From the NCBI GenBank assembly GCA_023381515.1, contig JAMCQI010000046.1:1-40553 (forward strand): a stretch of 40,553 bases of DNA, given 5' to 3'. The position numbers and the translations under genes are program-made. Below are positions 1 to 7,519 of the stretch, piece after piece; positions within the stretch are counted from its first letter, which is position 1; the number at the start of each line of letters is the position of its first letter. The notes under the pieces were generated by a model. The model was not told where the DNA came from, did no database searches, and saw only the letters and a list, made by a program, of their open reading frames with translations. The DNA is from Chloroflexota bacterium (lineage in GTDB: Bacteria > Chloroflexota > Anaerolineae > UBA4142).

Positions 1-324
1 TCGCGCTTGATGAATGCGGGTATCGGCGCGGGCAAGACCCGCGAGGACCATCGTGGGGTGGCCGATCAGTTGTATTCCTTCTACGCGCAGGGGCGCGATC
101 TGCGGCGCTTGGTTGCGATCATCGGCGAGGCGGCGCTCAGCGCGGAAGACCGGAGGTATCTCGCGTTTGCGGACAGGTTCGAGCAGGAATATATCGGGCA
201 GGGGAATACGAATCGGGAGATCGGCGAGACGCTCGGGCGCGGTTGGGGACTGCTCAGCGAATTCCCCGTTGCCGAACTCAAGCGTATCAAGCGCGAGCAT
301 ATTGAAAAGTACCGGCAGAAATAG
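1..324 (+). CDS. atpB: V-type ATP synthase subunit B, C-terminal part (5' end outside window)
   Basis: The reading frame is open from base 1, so the gene is cut by the window edge; 107 residues remain. They match the C-terminal helical domain of the non-catalytic B subunit of V/A-type ATPases. Recognisable stretches are [16 protein letters not shown], where a regulatory-subunit loop meets the A/B interface, the [17 protein letters not shown] block and the terminal [12 protein letters not shown]. The B subunit forms the A3B3 head that couples ATP turnover to rotation of the D/F stalk. It lies 65 bases upstream of the D subunit gene, the normal A-B-D order of bacterial V-ATPase operons. Identification is firm; only the extent of the gene is unknown. 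Confidence 0.95.
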   Translation, partial: SRLMNAGIGAGKTREDHRGVADQLYSFYAQGRDLRRLVAIIGEAALSAEDRRYLAFADRFEQEYIGQGNTNREIGETLGRGWGLLSEFPVAELKRIKREHIEKYRQK

Positions 325-367
325 CGCCGGAGGGGCGAGAAAATCACTCGCCCGGTGAGAAAAAAGG

Positions 368-383
368 CTCGTCCTTAGACGAG
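368..383 (+). promoter_or_regulatory. Hairpin covering the ribosome binding site of atpD
   Basis: CTCGTC (368-373) and GACGAG (378-383) form a perfect 6-bp stem with a CTTA loop. The only Shine-Dalgarno-like sequence for atpD, GAGG at 381-384, lies in the 3' arm, five bases from the ATG. A second hairpin, GGGCGAG/CTCGCCC, sits just upstream at 333-353. Partial occlusion could lower translation of D relative to B. That role is inference; the inverted repeats are visible directly. Confidence 0.4.
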
Positions 384-389
384 GTTGGT

Positions 390-1025
390 ATGGAAAATGT
401 CAGCCCGACCCGGATGGAGCTGCTCGCGGTCAAGGGGCAGATCGGTCTGGCCGAACAAGGGCGCGACTTGCTCAAGGAAAAGCGCAACGCCCTCATGAAA
501 GAGTTCATGAAAATTGCCGACGCGGTCATGACCGGCAGTGATGAACTGGAACGCGTAGCCGCGGAAGCCAGACGCACGCTCGCGCGAGCGGAAGCCCTGG
601 ATGGCCCCGAGGCCGTACAGTCCGCCGCTTTTGCCGCTCAGGGCGAACTGACGCTCTCGGTTGAAGGCGCCTTTGTCATGGGGGTTCCGGTGCCGGTCAT
701 CGAGCAAAAGAGCGCGGCCCGCTCGCTGGTAGACCGTGGCTACAGCCTCTCCGGCACTTCGGCCCGGATCGACAAGACGGCCGAAAGCTTTGAAGAAGAG
801 GTGGACTTGCTCATCGAGCTTGCGGCCAGCGAACTACGCCTGCGCCGTCTCGCGGAAGAGATACGCAAGACCAGTCGGCGAGTGAATGCGCTCGACAACA
901 TCATGATCCCGCGCCTGCATTCGCGCAAATCGTATATTGAGATGGTCCTGGAAGAACGCGCGCGGGAAGACTTGTTCCGGCTCAAGACGGTCAAGAGAGC
1001 GATTATGAAAAAGCGCGCCGACTAG
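390..1025 (+). CDS. atpD: V-type ATP synthase subunit D (central stalk)
   Basis: The 211-residue product is the usual length for the D subunit, the long antiparallel coiled-coil rotor shaft that turns inside the A3B3 head. The N-terminal block NVSPTRMELLAVKGQI and the C-terminal RRVNALDNIMIPRL followed by KSYIEMVLEERARED are family hallmarks. The middle is alanine-, leucine- and glutamate-rich, as expected of coiled coil. The ATG at 390 is preceded by GAGG inside a hairpin. The gene follows atpB directly and is followed by a terminator-like hairpin at 1047-1080, so it probably ends the ATPase operon here; other subunits must lie to the left. Confidence 0.93.
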   Translation: MENVSPTRMELLAVKGQIGLAEQGRDLLKEKRNALMKEFMKIADAVMTGSDELERVAAEARRTLARAEALDGPEAVQSAAFAAQGELTLSVEGAFVMGVPVPVIEQKSAARSLVDRGYSLSGTSARIDKTAESFEEEVDLLIELAASELRLRRLAEEIRKTSRRVNALDNIMIPRLHSRKSYIEMVLEERAREDLFRLKTVKRAIMKKRAD

Positions 1026-1046
1026 GCCGCAGCGGTGATTTTGCCC

Positions 1047-1080
1047 AGCCTCTCCCCGCAACAGCGAGGAGGGGCTTTTC
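1047..1080 (+). terminator. Probable intrinsic terminator after the ATPase operon
   Basis: AGCCTCTCC (1047-1055) pairs with GGAGGGGCT (1068-1076) through nine base pairs including one G-T pair, and a short CTTTTC tract follows. It lies 22 bases after the atpD stop. The remaining 180 bases up to the next gene hold no other ORF that I trust and only weak promoter candidates (for example GACAAT at 1176-1181 without a convincing -35). Confidence 0.6.
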
Positions 1081-1259
1081 ATTGGATGTGTCAATCGCTC
1101 AGTTGGGTGAGGCATGGTGCGCACAACCAGTCAAAATGATTTGCAGGCTCTATTCCTTTTCGTTGCCTAATCGGGGACAATAGAGAAGACCAAGCCAACC
1201 GCCTCGGCGCGGCCGCAGCCGGACAGGCGGGAAACACCGGTGCCCGAAAGGAGACGCAG

Positions 1260-1478
1260 ATGCCACCTTACGTCTGCTACAACTGTGGTAGGAAACTGAC
1301 TCTCCTCCGGCCGCCTCGTCGAGACCGGCACTGCCCCCAATGCGGACGCAAACTGCACGTGTGCGAGAACTGCCGCTTCTTTGACGTGAGCGGATGCTTG
1401 ATCACCGAGAGCCAGACTTTTAGGGCGACTCACGGTACCCTGTGCTCTCGATTTACATATCGGACCGTGGCAGTGTAG
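1260..1478 (+). CDS. Small zinc-ribbon protein of unknown function
   Basis: A 72-residue protein with paired cysteine knuckles: CYNCG near residue 6, CPQCG near residue 28, then CENC and further single cysteines. This is a rubredoxin/zinc-ribbon-like pattern expected to bind one or two Zn (or Fe) ions. A good Shine-Dalgarno (AAGGAG, about six bases upstream of the ATG at 1260) supports translation. It stands first in the run that leads through the ligase-like gene into the hydrogenase genes, with only 18 bases to the next start, so it is probably cotranscribed. No enzymatic domain is visible. It could be a metallochaperone, a scaffold or a small regulator; I do not recognise the family. Confidence 0.65.
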   Translation: MPPYVCYNCGRKLTLLRPPRRDRHCPQCGRKLHVCENCRFFDVSGCLITESQTFRATHGTLCSRFTYRTVAV

Positions 1479-1496
1479 CCACGCGAGAGAGCCTGA

Positions 1497-2582
1497 ATGC
1501 TGTTTTACAATTTGGGTACGCCCACCTGGGCTGAAGCACAAGCGATCACATGTGCCTTGGCTCAGTTGAAAAGGGATGCGGCGGTGCTGGCGCATCTCGA
1601 CTCGCCGGGCATCTGTGTCGGCGGGCAGGTCAATGTAGGCCGACAGGTCGACATGAGCTACTGCCGCACCCGGGGGATTCCTGTCTTCCAGCGCCCCGTG
1701 CACGGGCATATGCTCTGCGCCGGTGCTTCCCAGATCGAGCTGCAATTGGTCCTCGCACGTAATCATCGCTTGCTCCTCCAGTCCGGAAGCGGGCGCTTTC
1801 GAGCGGCGCTCTTACCTCTCCTCAACACAATGCGTGATTTCGCCGTCGACGCCTCTTATCGGCCGCCGAATGAACTTGTCGTCCACGGCCGCCGGATTGT
1901 GAGTGCGTGCCTTGGCGAGGTAGACCACTGCACGGTTATCGCGGCTCATTTGGCCCTTGATTTCGATCCCGCACTGCTCGCGCAAGCTTTGTACCTGCCC
2001 TCGGAGGATCCATCTCGCATGGAGGAATTGCTGTCTGCGCATCGTACATCTTTGCGGGAAGAGCTGGGGACTCTGCCCAGCGTCGGGCAATTCGAACGCC
2101 GACTGCGCAGTCACCTGCAATCGGTCGTGGGAGGGCTGCGTCCAGGAGAGATCGACGCAGAGCTGCAAGAGCAGATGCAGACGAGCGCTGCACTCGCTTT
2201 CGCTTCCCCGCTCGGCTGCGGGGGGGATACCCTGAGGAATGGTTGGAACCTGGATCTCGGTGCCGGAGGCGAATTGATACAGTGCACGTATCAAGCCCCC
2301 GGGGGATTTCTGCGCGCGACCTGTGAGTGGCAGGATGGGCGGATTGCCCGTGCGCTACTCAGCGGCGACTTTTTCTGCTACCCGCCGGGCGGCCTGTTCC
2401 GGCTCGAAAAGGAGTTGATTGGGCTGACGGCGGAAGAAGTGGCCATGAAGATGGGGGGACTATACCGCAAGTTGGGGCTCGTGACGCCCGGCATTCAATC
2501 CGCGCAATGGGTGCGAGTCCTGACGCCGGCATCGAAACAGTCAGTGAAAAAAGTTTGTGCCTCCATGCTGAAGGAGGAATAG
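1497..2582 (+). CDS. Lipoate-protein-ligase-like protein with a degenerate active site
   Basis: The 361-residue product has the layout of LplA/biotin-lipoate ligases: a catalytic-type domain (about 1-200) and a C-terminal accessory domain (about 240-345). The latter contains a GGFLRATCEWQDGRI...SGDFF segment typical of the LplB-like lobe. The residues that define activity are altered. The RRxxGGGxVxHD lipoyl-binding loop is replaced by QRPVHGHML around residues 65-73. The GRK(I/V)SG lysine is arginine (GRRIVSA, R133). The following HHGTLLL is AAHLALDF. LplA normally adenylates lipoate and transfers it to lipoyl domains. Here a binding, transfer-only or regulatory role seems more likely, but divergent activity is possible. 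The gene ends four bases before the first hydrogenase gene, and a GcvH-like lipoyl protein lies at 9593. The fold assignment is by eye. Confidence 0.72.
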   Translation: MLFYNLGTPTWAEAQAITCALAQLKRDAAVLAHLDSPGICVGGQVNVGRQVDMSYCRTRGIPVFQRPVHGHMLCAGASQIELQLVLARNHRLLLQSGSGRFRAALLPLLNTMRDFAVDASYRPPNELVVHGRRIVSACLGEVDHCTVIAAHLALDFDPALLAQALYLPSEDPSRMEELLSAHRTSLREELGTLPSVGQFERRLRSHLQSVVGGLRPGEIDAELQEQMQTSAALAFASPLGCGGDTLRNGWNLDLGAGGELIQCTYQAPGGFLRATCEWQDGRIARALLSGDFFCYPPGGLFRLEKELIGLTAEEVAMKMGGLYRKLGLVTPGIQSAQWVRVLTPASKQSVKKVCASMLKEE

Positions 2583-2586
2583 ACAG

Positions 2587-3618
2587 ATGGATCTCAAAAT
2601 CATTAACAAGGAAAAAGTTGTGTCGTTTGTCGCGAGTGCTATGAAGCAATACGCGGTGGCTGGACCGGTCGAGCAGGACGGCCGTTTCTTGTTTGCTCCG
2701 CTAAAGGACGCGGCCGACTTACGACTGGCTTACACGACGACGACTCTTCCGCCCAAAAAGTACCTCTTGCCGCAGGAAGAGACCTTGTTCACATATGAAA
2801 CCGAGCAGAAGCTCGCCCGGACGAATTTCAATACACAGCAGCTCCTGTTGTTTGGTGTGCACACCTGCGACATCCACGCCATGGGACTCTTGGATGCTGC
2901 TTTTGCTCAAGGATATCCCGACGCCCATTATGCAAGGCGCCGCGCGACCACTTACATCGTAGGCATTGAGTGCCTTGCCCCCTGTGATGACCAATCCTTC
3001 TGCAAGAGTATGAATACACTCTCCGCCAATTCCGGATTTGACCTTCATCTCATCGACTTGGGGAACAAGTACGCGGTCGAAGTCGGGACGAGCGCGGGCC
3101 AGGCGCTGCTGTGCGAGCATGCGCAGGCCCACGCGGCCACACGCGAAGACTTGGCGCTCCTCGACAAAACTCTCTCAGCCAAGTGGGGCCGTTTCCCGCA
3201 GCGACTCGACGTCGAGAGGAGCGATCTGCCCTCGCTCATGACGATGAGCCATCACAGTCCGCTCTGGGAAGAACTGGGGGAAAAGTGTCTAGGTTGCGGG
3301 GCATGCAATATCGTCTGCCCGACCTGTTACTGCTTTGATGTAAGGGATTATGCCTCTTTGGATGGCAAGACGACGGAGCGCCGCCGCGTGTGGGATTCGT
3401 GCCAGTTGGACGAGTTTGCGCTCGTGACCACCGGGGAGAATTTTCGCCGGACGCGAGCGCAGCGTTTGCGTCACCGGTTTATGCGCAAGGGCAAGTATCT
3501 CCCGGAGAGATTCGGCCCAATGGGCTGCGTGGGATGCGGTCGCTGTGCGCGGGCCTGCCTGGTGAACATCACCCCGGTGGGGGTGTGGAATTCCTTGCAC
3601 CAAGCGCATGCCGTTTAG
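2587..3618 (+). CDS. hydB: Group 3b hydrogenase beta subunit (sulfhydrogenase HydB/AsrA-like)
   Basis: A 343-residue cytoplasmic iron-sulfur protein of the HydB/AsrA family. This subunit carries electrons between the hydrogenase small subunit and the flavin-containing gamma subunit. Two [4Fe-4S] motifs are visible: CLGCGACNIVCPTCYC from residue 234 and CVGCGRCARACLVN from residue 314. The N-terminal 230 residues form the typical alpha/beta domain with GVHTCDIHAMGLLD and the cysteine-bearing IECLAPCDDQSFC block. A strong AAGGAGG lies upstream of the ATG at 2587. Order beta-gamma-delta-alpha is the classical sulfhydrogenase arrangement. The sulfur reductase side activity known for archaeal relatives is not assumed here. 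Confidence 0.9.
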   Translation: MDLKIINKEKVVSFVASAMKQYAVAGPVEQDGRFLFAPLKDAADLRLAYTTTTLPPKKYLLPQEETLFTYETEQKLARTNFNTQQLLLFGVHTCDIHAMGLLDAAFAQGYPDAHYARRRATTYIVGIECLAPCDDQSFCKSMNTLSANSGFDLHLIDLGNKYAVEVGTSAGQALLCEHAQAHAATREDLALLDKTLSAKWGRFPQRLDVERSDLPSLMTMSHHSPLWEELGEKCLGCGACNIVCPTCYCFDVRDYASLDGKTTERRRVWDSCQLDEFALVTTGENFRRTRAQRLRHRFMRKGKYLPERFGPMGCVGCGRCARACLVNITPVGVWNSLHQAHAV

Positions 3619-3629
3619 GAGGTCAACCG

Positions 3630-4472
3630 ATGTCGCCGATACCTACCATTGGGTCCGTCTATGTGCCCACGACCGCGTGGATTGCACGGGTAGCGCCATT
3701 GACGACCATGGAAAAGCTGTTCACCCTCGAACTGCCCCGCGGGATCAGCTTGGGACACAAACCGGGCCAGTTCGTGGAATTGAGTGTGTTTGGCGTGGGC
3801 GAAGCCCCCATCTCGATTTCCTCTGCTCCCAGTCGAAGTAACGGCGTTTTTGAGCTGTGCGTGCGTCAGGCCGGCAATGTCACACGCGCCCTCCACACGA
3901 TGAAAGAGGGAGCCACCGTCGGGGTGCGCGGTCCGTTCGGCACCGGGTTTCCGTTGGAGCAGTTCCGAGGCAAGGATCTCCTCTTCGCTCCGGGTGGGCT
4001 GGGGCTGGCGCCGGCGCGGAGTGTCATCCAGCAAGTGCTCGACGAGCGCCGGAACTATGGCCGAGTCATTGTTCTCTATGGCGCCAAGACTCCGAGCGAG
4101 TTACTGTTCAAACAGGAATTGCAGGAATGGAGCCAGCGCAAGGACCTCGAGCTGCTTCTCACCGTCGACCGTGGAGATGCCGAATGGACTGGCAACGTCG
4201 GCGTGATTACGACGCTGTTTCCCAAGGTCAGCGTCAATCCGCTCAACACGATTGCGATCACGATTGGACCCCCGGTCATGTATCGCTTTGTGCTGATCGA
4301 GCTGCTTGGCAAAGGGATACCCGAAGACCAGATCTGGGTTTCGCTCGAACGCCGAATGAAGTGTGGTGTGGGCAAGTGCGGTCACTGCCAGATCAACCAA
4401 TTGTACTGCTGTCAGGACGGGCCGTCCTTCAATTACGCGCAGATCAAGGGCGTGGAGGAGGCGTTGGGATGA
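3630..4472 (+). CDS. hydG: Group 3b hydrogenase gamma subunit (FAD/NAD(P)-binding, HydG/AsrB-like)
   Basis: A 280-residue ferredoxin-NADP reductase-type subunit that exchanges electrons with NAD(P)H. An FAD-binding barrel (about 1-100) contains KPGQFVELSVFG and APISISSAPS. The nucleotide-binding half contains LFAPGGLGLAPARS and IVLYGAKTP. A C-terminal [2Fe-2S] motif, CGVGKCGHCQ...YCCQDGP, starts at residue 245. The frame stays open further upstream, but the ATG at 3630 has GGAGG ten bases before it and begins 12 bases after hydB stops, so I use that start. The stop overlaps the next start (ATGA), indicating translational coupling. Confidence 0.92.
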   Translation: MSPIPTIGSVYVPTTAWIARVAPLTTMEKLFTLELPRGISLGHKPGQFVELSVFGVGEAPISISSAPSRSNGVFELCVRQAGNVTRALHTMKEGATVGVRGPFGTGFPLEQFRGKDLLFAPGGLGLAPARSVIQQVLDERRNYGRVIVLYGAKTPSELLFKQELQEWSQRKDLELLLTVDRGDAEWTGNVGVITTLFPKVSVNPLNTIAITIGPPVMYRFVLIELLGKGIPEDQIWVSLERRMKCGVGKCGHCQINQLYCCQDGPSFNYAQIKGVEEALG

Positions 4473-5203
4473 GACCTAAAGTAGCGTTTTTTGATTTCAC
4501 AAGTTGTGAAGGGTGCCAACTGACCGTCGTGGACTCGCTCCAAACGCATCTTGATCTGCTCGACGCCGTGGAAATCGTGCGGTTTCGCGAGGCCATCAGC
4601 GACCGCGGAGAGGATTACGCCATCGCCTTCGTCGAGGGTTCGATCACGCGCCCCTCGGATGCAGAACGGCTCAAGGGAATCCGCGCCCAGGCAGCGGTTC
4701 TTGTCGCTCTCGGGGCATGCGCTCACCTGGGCGGAATCAATGCCATCAAGAATCTCTCGCCGTTCGAGCAAGCCCGCCGCTATGTCTATGGCGATCACGG
4801 GGAATGGTACCCAACGTACGAGACACGTCCTTTGAGCGCGGTGGTCAAGGTGGATGCTTTCATCCCCGGTTGTCCGATCGATCGGGAGGAATTTGTCCAA
4901 GTGGTCCAAGCGCTCCTGCTCGGCAAAAAGCCGTCGATTCCCGATTACCCGATGTGCGTGACCTGCAAGATGAAAGAAAACGTCTGCCTGTTCGATAAAG
5001 GGGGGGTGTGTCTGGGCCCCCTCACGCGTGCCGGTTGTGGTGCGATTTGCCCGAGCTATGGGGTCGGGTGCGAGGGATGTCGTGGGGTCATCTCGAACCC
5101 CAACCGCGACGCCATGGAGGACGTCCTCGCCGAGCATGGCCTGACGCCCGATGCGCTCTTTGCGCGGATGACCCTTTTTGGGGCCTATGAAATGGGGAAA
5201 TAG
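4469..5203 (+). CDS. hydD: Group 3b hydrogenase small (delta) subunit
   Basis: The 244-residue small subunit lacks a twin-arginine signal, as expected for a cytoplasmic group 3 enzyme. The proximal cluster ligands are seen as TSCEGCQLTVVD near the N-terminus, GACAHLGG and GCPIDREEF. A dense cysteine block near residue 170 (CVTCKMKENVCLF...GCGAICPSYGVGCEGCRG) would bind two more clusters. The protein relays electrons from the NiFe site in the large subunit to HydB. The start at 4469 overlaps the hydG stop by four bases. Much longer upstream extensions in the same frame are shadows of hydG. Confidence 0.93.
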   Translation: MRPKVAFFDFTSCEGCQLTVVDSLQTHLDLLDAVEIVRFREAISDRGEDYAIAFVEGSITRPSDAERLKGIRAQAAVLVALGACAHLGGINAIKNLSPFEQARRYVYGDHGEWYPTYETRPLSAVVKVDAFIPGCPIDREEFVQVVQALLLGKKPSIPDYPMCVTCKMKENVCLFDKGGVCLGPLTRAGCGAICPSYGVGCEGCRGVISNPNRDAMEDVLAEHGLTPDALFARMTLFGAYEMGK

Positions 5204-5213
5204 GAGTATCCCT

Positions 5214-6509
5214 ATGTCACACGATATCAAGATTGACATTCATCACCTCACGCGAGTCGAGGGACACGGGAATATCACCGTCAATGCCAGGAATGGAGCC
5301 GTGGAGGAGTGCCGGTTGGACATTATCGAAACGCCTCGGTTCTTCGAAAGCATGTTGCGAGGGCGTCCCTACACGGAAGCGAGTCACATCACCTCGCGCA
5401 TCTGCGGGATCTGTGCGGTAGGTCATGCGACGGCATCGCTCCGTGCGACGGAAAACGCTCTCGGAGTGATGATTTCGGGGCAGACCGAGCTCTTGCGCAA
5501 TTTGATGATGTGCGGTGAAATGCTGGACAGCCATGTCCTCCACACCTATATGCTGGTGGCACCGGATTTCTTTGGAGTCACGAGCGTCATACCGTTATCC
5601 AAGCTGGCGCCCGATGCCGTGATCCGCGCGCTTCGCCTCAAGAAACTCGCCGGGGATCTCTGCGCAGCAATCGGCGGGCGGCATACCCACCCGATTGCGA
5701 TGACGGTGGGAGGCTTTACCCACTTGCCCACCCTCGCCGAGATCAAATCGTTGTGGAGCCGGCTGATTGAAGCGCGCAAGGACATGCAGGCGACGGTCGA
5801 TTTGTTCAAGACATTGCCCTGGCCTGCTTTTGAGCGGCCGACCGAGTATGTCGCTCTCTCGAAATCAAACGAGTATGCGTTGATCGACGGCGCGATCACA
5901 AGCTCTGACGGACCTGTCTATGCTGCCGACGAGTACAAAAAGGTCACGAACGAGTACCTCGTCGCACACTCATCAGCCAAGCATACCCGGCACAAGCGGG
6001 ACGCGTATATGGTCGGCGCGCTGGCCCGCTTTAACGTGAATTACGAGCACCTTCACCCGGCAGCCAAACTCGCCGCCGACGAACTGGGGCTCAAACCGGT
6101 TTGCACCAACCCGTATTTGAACAGCGCCGCCCAAGTGGTGGAGATGGTTCACGCTCTGGAAACGGCCATCCAGATCAGCGAAGTTCTCACCGAAAAGGGC
6201 ATCCAGCCAGAGATGCCGCCCGTGTTCAACGGCAAGGGGGGAACAGGCGTTGGCGCAGTGGAAGTGCCGCGCGGGACTTTGTTTCACAACTATGAGATTG
6301 GCGACGACGGGCGGATCGTAAATGCCAACTGTATCATCCCGACGGGTCAGAACCTGGCGAATATCGAAGCGGACATGTGCAAGCTGGTGCCGGAAATCCT
6401 CGACCAGGGTGAGGATCGAGTGGCGCTCGCGCTGGAGATGCTCGTGCGCGCGTATGACCCGTGCATCTCGTGTTCAGTGCATTTCATGAACGTTCGGTTT
6501 GTAAAATGA
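5214..6509 (+). CDS. hydA: Group 3b [NiFe] hydrogenase large (alpha) subunit
   Basis: The 431-residue catalytic subunit binds the NiFe(CN)2CO centre. The L1 motif RICGICAVGH (residues 62-71) and L2 motif DPCISCSVH (415-423) supply the four cysteines; neither contains selenocysteine. The N-terminal HHLTRVEGHGNI is typical. After the L2 histidine eight residues remain, the short tail normally removed by the maturation protease encoded next door. Similarity of the whole set to HydBGDA, rather than to Mvh or Hox, puts it in group 3b (NADP-linked, bidirectional); 3b versus a close relative would need a tree. The start at 5214 follows GGAG at 5203-5206. The shorter upstream frame (from 5178) belongs to hydD sequence. 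Confidence 0.96.
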   Translation: MSHDIKIDIHHLTRVEGHGNITVNARNGAVEECRLDIIETPRFFESMLRGRPYTEASHITSRICGICAVGHATASLRATENALGVMISGQTELLRNLMMCGEMLDSHVLHTYMLVAPDFFGVTSVIPLSKLAPDAVIRALRLKKLAGDLCAAIGGRHTHPIAMTVGGFTHLPTLAEIKSLWSRLIEARKDMQATVDLFKTLPWPAFERPTEYVALSKSNEYALIDGAITSSDGPVYAADEYKKVTNEYLVAHSSAKHTRHKRDAYMVGALARFNVNYEHLHPAAKLAADELGLKPVCTNPYLNSAAQVVEMVHALETAIQISEVLTEKGIQPEMPPVFNGKGGTGVGAVEVPRGTLFHNYEIGDDGRIVNANCIIPTGQNLANIEADMCKLVPEILDQGEDRVALALEMLVRAYDPCISCSVHFMNVRFVK

Positions 6510-6994
6510 GCGCCTTGACTCCCAGAGAGAAACCTATCCTCCTCCTCGGGCTTGGCAATCCGCTGCAGGCTGACGATGGCGTGGGCTGTCGGACAGCGCA
6601 AGTGCTGGAAAAGGAAAGTCTTCCAGACTCCGTTCAAGTGCTGGACGGGGGGACGCCGGGGATCGGACTGTTGAGCCTGATCGAGGGGCGCGAGCGCGTG
6701 ATCGTCATCGATGCCGCGGAAATGGGGCGAGCGGCCGGAGCGGTTGTTCGCCTCGCGCTGGATGATATTGCGCCGTCCGGTGCCCCTGTGACGCTTTCTT
6801 TGCACACGGCCGGATTTGCCGACGCCCTCGCGCTGGCGCAAGCGCTCAAGATGCCGCTCCCCGAAATGGTCGTCTTTGGCGTCCAGCCCGCGCGGGTGGA
6901 ATGGACCGAAGAACTCTCACCGGCGGTGCAGGCTGCAGTGGGTCCCCTCGTCAAAGCCGTGCTGCGAGAAATAGGAGCATCCCATGGCGAATGA
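6506..6994 (+). CDS. Hydrogenase maturation protease
   Basis: A 162-residue HycI/HybD/HoxW-family endopeptidase that trims the C-terminal tail of the NiFe large subunit after nickel insertion. The N-terminal GLGNPLQADDGVG motif carries the nickel-sensing acidic residue. VLDGGTPG and VIDAAEMG follow, and SLHTAGFADAL supplies the family histidine. The ATG at 6506 overlaps the hydA stop (ATGA). The stop lies 11 bases inside the following response regulator, so the three genes are tightly coupled. Its obvious substrate is the adjacent HydA. No Hyp accessory genes are in the window, so those must be elsewhere. Confidence 0.93.
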   Translation: MSALTPREKPILLLGLGNPLQADDGVGCRTAQVLEKESLPDSVQVLDGGTPGIGLLSLIEGRERVIVIDAAEMGRAAGAVVRLALDDIAPSGAPVTLSLHTAGFADALALAQALKMPLPEMVVFGVQPARVEWTEELSPAVQAAVGPLVKAVLREIGASHGE

Positions 6995-7394
6995 AAAGAT
7001 CTTGATTATTGACGATGACGACGACGTGGCGTACGCCATGCGGTTGCCCTTGCAGGCGGCCGGGTATGTGGTCTATCGCGGCGCCAGCAGCGAAGAGGGC
7101 CTGCGCATGGTCAAGCAGGTGAACCCCGACCTCATCATCCTGGATGTAATGATGGACACGACGACGGCAGGCTTTCAGGTGAGTCTGACCTTGCGCAACT
7201 CCAGTGCGTCCTCCGAATACGCGGCGTACCGTTACGTACCCATTCTGATGCTGACGGCGATTCACAAAACCACGCCGCTGCGCTTTGGGCCGAACGAGGA
7301 ATATCTGCCAGTCAACGCTTTTCTAGAGAAACCGATTCAGCCGGAGGCACTACTCGAACAGGTGCGCAAGCACCTGGAAGAGAAACCGGTCTGA
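6984..7394 (+). CDS. Single-domain response regulator
   Basis: A 136-residue stand-alone receiver (REC) domain with no output domain. The acidic pocket IIDDDDDVA is at 9-16, the phospho-acceptor is D54 in LIILDVMMD, T91 is in LMLTAIH and K116 in FLEKPIQP. It has no DNA-binding module, so it should act by protein contact or as a phosphate shuttle. It starts within the protease gene (11-base overlap), which ties its expression to hydrogenase synthesis. A membrane histidine kinase follows at about 7.5 kb and is the likely partner. Single-domain regulators are often found beside Hdr/hydrogenase clusters, but the role here is unknown. Confidence 0.9.
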   Translation: MANEKILIIDDDDDVAYAMRLPLQAAGYVVYRGASSEEGLRMVKQVNPDLIILDVMMDTTTAGFQVSLTLRNSSASSEYAAYRYVPILMLTAIHKTTPLRFGPNEEYLPVNAFLEKPIQPEALLEQVRKHLEEKPV

Positions 7395-7519
7395 TTTTCT
7401 TTTAGACATGGGCGAGGCGTCCGTTCTCCCCCGCATTGCATCACACGCGATACCCTTGTACGCGCGGCTCGTAAGGAGGAGTGCCTCGCCACTATTCTGA
7501 GGTGGTGTGGCGGTCGGCG

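Noticed and set aside
3857..4468. N-terminal extension of the hydrogenase small subunit
   Set aside because: The frame is open but overlaps hydG completely; the ATGA overlap at 4469 is the standard coupled start.
5214..6509. Selenocysteine in the hydrogenase or Hdr proteins
   Set aside because: Both NiFe motifs and all the Hdr CCG motifs read cysteine; no in-frame TGA is needed.
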